From NCBI RefSeq assembly GCF_001258055.1, contig NZ_CVRM01000031.1:124001-188000 (forward strand): a DNA stretch of 64,000 nucleotides, in the 5' to 3' direction. Below the pieces are notes generated by a model that ran no database searches, had not been told where the DNA came from, and saw only the letters and a list, made by a program, of their open reading frames with translations. A program made the translations under genes and the position numbers. This document shows, piece after piece, positions 61,943 to 64,000 of the stretch (the stretch's first letter is position 1; each line of letters starts with the position of its first letter). This DNA comes from Phaeobacter italicus. GTDB lineage: Bacteria; Pseudomonadota; Alphaproteobacteria; Rhodobacterales; Rhodobacteraceae.

Positions 61943-62120
61943 GTTCGGCAAGCCAACTGTCTTGGGTCGGATGTGACGTGCTGTCTTGGTGACAGGTTTA
62001 TCCTTGCGATGCGGCCCCTTGCGCCGGTCCTTGTAAAGCGGCACAGCTGTCATCAATGATAGTGCGATCCAGTGCGGTTTGGTTCCGCTGGTGGATTGGG
62101 GCGAGGGCGAAAGGCAAGGC

Positions 62121-62882
62121 ATGACCAACAATGAGACACCCCTTGATGATGGCCCTGTCGCTGAAACCGCCGACGGCTCATCCGAGGTTGCTGCCAGTTG
62201 CCACGGGGTGAATGTGCCCGCGAGCCGGTTCCTCAGCGACACGCGGATCCGGCGCATCAATGCAGGGCGATACGAGGGGCAGGAAATCACCGGGGCACTG
62301 CATGTCGTGCGACCTGATGACAGGGTGTTGGAGATCGGGGCCGGGATCGGACTGGTCGGTGCCATCATCGCCAATATCGCAAAGCCACAGAAAGTTGCGT
62401 CCTTTGAGGCCAATCCGGAGCTGATCCCTGTCATTCAGCAGCTTTATGAGATGAACGGTTTGCAGGAGCGGATTTCGGTGCGCAATGCGGTGTTGGTCAG
62501 CGGGCCTGAACGACCTGCCACTATGCCGTTTCATTTGCGCAGCAGCTATTTGGGCTCCTCGCTTTTGAACCCGTCAGAAAGGCCGTCACGCGTAGTCGAA
62601 GTGCCGACCGAAGACCTGGCGCAGGTCTGTGAGGCGTTGAAGCCGACGGTTCTTGTGATGGATATCGAAGGTGGAGAGCTGGACTTGTTGCAACACATGG
62701 ACCTCAGCCCGTTTCGCGCTGTGATCCTTGAGTTTCATCCAGAGGTCTATGGCGTTCCAGGGATGCGGGCCTGCAAGCGGGTGTTGCGAGACGCTGGGTT
62801 TGCAAAGGAGGATGCTGTCTCTACGCGGACGGTCTGGACCTGCGTGCGCCAAGGTGCTGCACAAGACGCGCAAGGAAGCTGA
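62121..62882 (+). CDS. FkbM family methyltransferase
   Basis: 253 residues: SAM loop 'VLEIGAGIGLVGAIIANIA', 'VASFEANPELIPVIQQLYEMNG' and 'VLVMDIEGGELDLLQHMDL', then 'LEFHPEVYGVPG', the FkbM pattern. The acceptor is unknown. I placed the start at 62121 (MTNNETP) after AAGGCAAGG; an upstream frame adds 14 residues. It may be unrelated to the amine cluster, since 178 bases separate it from the GS-like gene. Confidence 0.8.
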   Translation: MTNNETPLDDGPVAETADGSSEVAASCHGVNVPASRFLSDTRIRRINAGRYEGQEITGALHVVRPDDRVLEIGAGIGLVGAIIANIAKPQKVASFEANPELIPVIQQLYEMNGLQERISVRNAVLVSGPERPATMPFHLRSSYLGSSLLNPSERPSRVVEVPTEDLAQVCEALKPTVLVMDIEGGELDLLQHMDLSPFRAVILEFHPEVYGVPGMRACKRVLRDAGFAKEDAVSTRTVWTCVRQGAAQDAQGS

Positions 62883-62907
62883 CGCCAGTCGCCAGCTTCC
62901 GCTAGGG

Positions 62908-64000
62908 TCAGCGCGCCGCCGCCGTGAGGCCATCATCCAGCGCACCGAGGATTACATCGGCATCTGCCCCGGTCAGGATCAGGGGCGGTGACAGGATGAT
63001 ATTTGGGCCTGATACGCGCACCATGGCGCCGGATTGATAGGCGACCTCTTGAACGGTGGCGATGGTTGCCTTGTCAATTGGCGTTTTGCTTTCGCGGTCT
63101 GAAACGAGTTCGAGCGCACACATCAGACCATGTCCGCCGCGCACATCTCCGATCAGGGAATGCTTGTCGCGCAGGTCCAACAGGCCCCGATGGAGCTGTG
63201 TTCCACGTGTAGCAGCGTTTTCTGGCACGTTCAGTTTTTCGGTCTCCGCCAGGCAGGCCAGTGCGGCCGCTGCGCCAACCGGATGGCCTGAATAGGTGTA
63301 GCCATGTCCGATGGCCGCAGCACCTGTGCGGTCGTTTTCAAACACCTCAGCCACGCTGCCTGTGATCATGACCGCACCAAACGGGAAGTAGCCGTTGGTG
63401 ATTGCTTTGGCCGTCGCCATCAGATCCGGCTGCACACCCCAGTGACGCGAGCCTGACCAACTGCCGGTGCGTCCAAAGGCTGTGATGACCTCATCCGCGA
63501 TAAGCAGAATGCCGTGTTTCGTGCAGATGTCCCGCACTCCCGGCATGAAACTCTCATGCGGTGGGATCACACCACCTGCGCCTAGGATCGGTTCCATGAT
63601 GAAAGCGGCAATGGTCCCGGAGCCCTGAAAGGCGATTTCATCCTCCAGCGCCTGCAGGCACAGCTGGGCCAGTCGGGCGGGATCGCTTTCGTTGAACGGG
63701 TTGCGATAGGTGTATGGCGCCGGAATATGATGGCATCCGGGCAACAAGGGTTCGTATTGTGTCCTGAAGTTTGCATTGCCGTTTACAGAGGCCCCGCCCA
63801 TATGGGTGCCGTGGTAGCCCTTCTTGAGGCTGAGGAACTTGGTGCGTCCGGCCTCGCCGCGGATCTTGTGGTACTGACGCGCGAGACGAAGCGCCGTTTC
63901 GACGGAATCCGATCCGCCAGAGGTGAAGAACGCCCGTGTCAGCCCGTCAGGGGCAAAAAACCGGCGCAGCTCTTCTGCAAGCTGGATAACCTGATCGTTG
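62908..64000 (-). CDS. class III aminotransferase, 5' end beyond the window
   Basis: The frame is open to the right edge; about 363 C-terminal residues are present. Fold I PLP blocks: 'FFTSGGSDSVETALRLARQY', 'GYHGTHMGG', 'LLIADEVITAFGRTG', PLP lysine in 'ATAKAITNGYFPFGAV', and 'TYSGHPVGAAAALACL'. Omega-amino-acid or polyamine:pyruvate type. It is convergent with the FkbM gene. The first part of the enzyme and its neighbours to the right cannot be seen. Confidence 0.88.
   Translation of the reverse strand, partial: NDQVIQLAEELRRFFAPDGLTRAFFTSGGSDSVETALRLARQYHKIRGEAGRTKFLSLKKGYHGTHMGGASVNGNANFRTQYEPLLPGCHHIPAPYTYRNPFNESDPARLAQLCLQALEDEIAFQGSGTIAAFIMEPILGAGGVIPPHESFMPGVRDICTKHGILLIADEVITAFGRTGSWSGSRHWGVQPDLMATAKAITNGYFPFGAVMITGSVAEVFENDRTGAAAIGHGYTYSGHPVGAAAALACLAETEKLNVPENAATRGTQLHRGLLDLRDKHSLIGDVRGGHGLMCALELVSDRESKTPIDKATIATVQEVAYQSGAMVRVSGPNIILSPPLILTGADADVILGALDDGLTAAAR

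Overview
The window looks like chromosomal DNA from a marine Rhodobacteraceae (Roseobacter group, Phaeobacter/Ruegeria/Leisingera-like). The basis is high G+C, the gene order mdh-sucCD-sucAB-lpd next to mcl2-mch-sdhCDAB, an ethylmalonyl-CoA pathway (ecm, ccr), a paaABCDE operon, a luxR-luxI pair and many family-typical small genes. Placement is by recognition only; no search was run. I saw no rRNA, tRNA, CRISPR array, phage, transposase or integrase. Functions below rest on motifs and family knowledge.

Layout. 1-4.6 kb: tail of a DUF4175 protein, a zinc-ribbon membrane protein, and an overlapping run ftsE-ftsX-plsC-flavin protein. 4.6-15.3 kb, minus strand: EthD-like protein, lpd, MAPEG protein, sucB, sucA, sucD, sucC, mdh. 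15.4-20.3 kb: a TauE/SafE exporter, a secreted protein, then a plus-strand run starting with mcl2 and mch. 20.4-27.1 kb: DUF1194 protein, sdhC-sdhD-sdhA, two extra ORFs, sdhB, a ZIP transporter and two small proteins. 27.1-29.5 kb: an ornithine decarboxylase-type gene with a structured leader and upstream ORF, then a DUF1989 gene. 29.5-35.7 kb: deoD, an HvrA/H-NS-like protein, ecm, a PlsB-like acyltransferase, ccr. 36-37.5 kb: luxR-luxI. 37.6-41.7 kb: helicase, SDR, TIGR02186 protein, second TauE/SafE exporter. 41.8-46.7 kb: a BMP-type nucleoside ABC transporter. 46.8-49.9 kb: rimI, tsaB, nfuA-like, a stress protein, a branched-chain aminotransferase. 50-55.8 kb: phenylacetate operon with an extra Paa-like protein. 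56-64 kb: an accessory-looking group of sulfatase/phosphonate-monoester-hydrolase-like enzyme, GntR regulator, class I glutamine amidotransferase, cytochrome P450, glutamine-synthetase-like ligase, FkbM methyltransferase and a class III aminotransferase cut by the window edge.

How it fits together. The 5-35 kb region is a central-carbon locus: acetyl-CoA enters the TCA cycle or is assimilated through Ccr, Ecm, Mch and Mcl2. Two regulatory patterns read directly from the DNA support this. The sdhC and sucC promoters carry the same paired palindrome (TTTGTGATCAC-N13-GTGATCACAAA) at the same distance from the start codon. The mcl2, ecm and ccr upstream regions share a near-palindromic 13-mer, CTGCATYGCGGCA. 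The ornithine decarboxylase leader encodes a 27-residue arginine-rich peptide inside foldable RNA. The most likely uncharacterised pathway is the GS-like / amidotransferase / P450 / aminotransferase group at 57.8-64 kb, which resembles gamma-glutamylation routes of amine breakdown but uses a P450.
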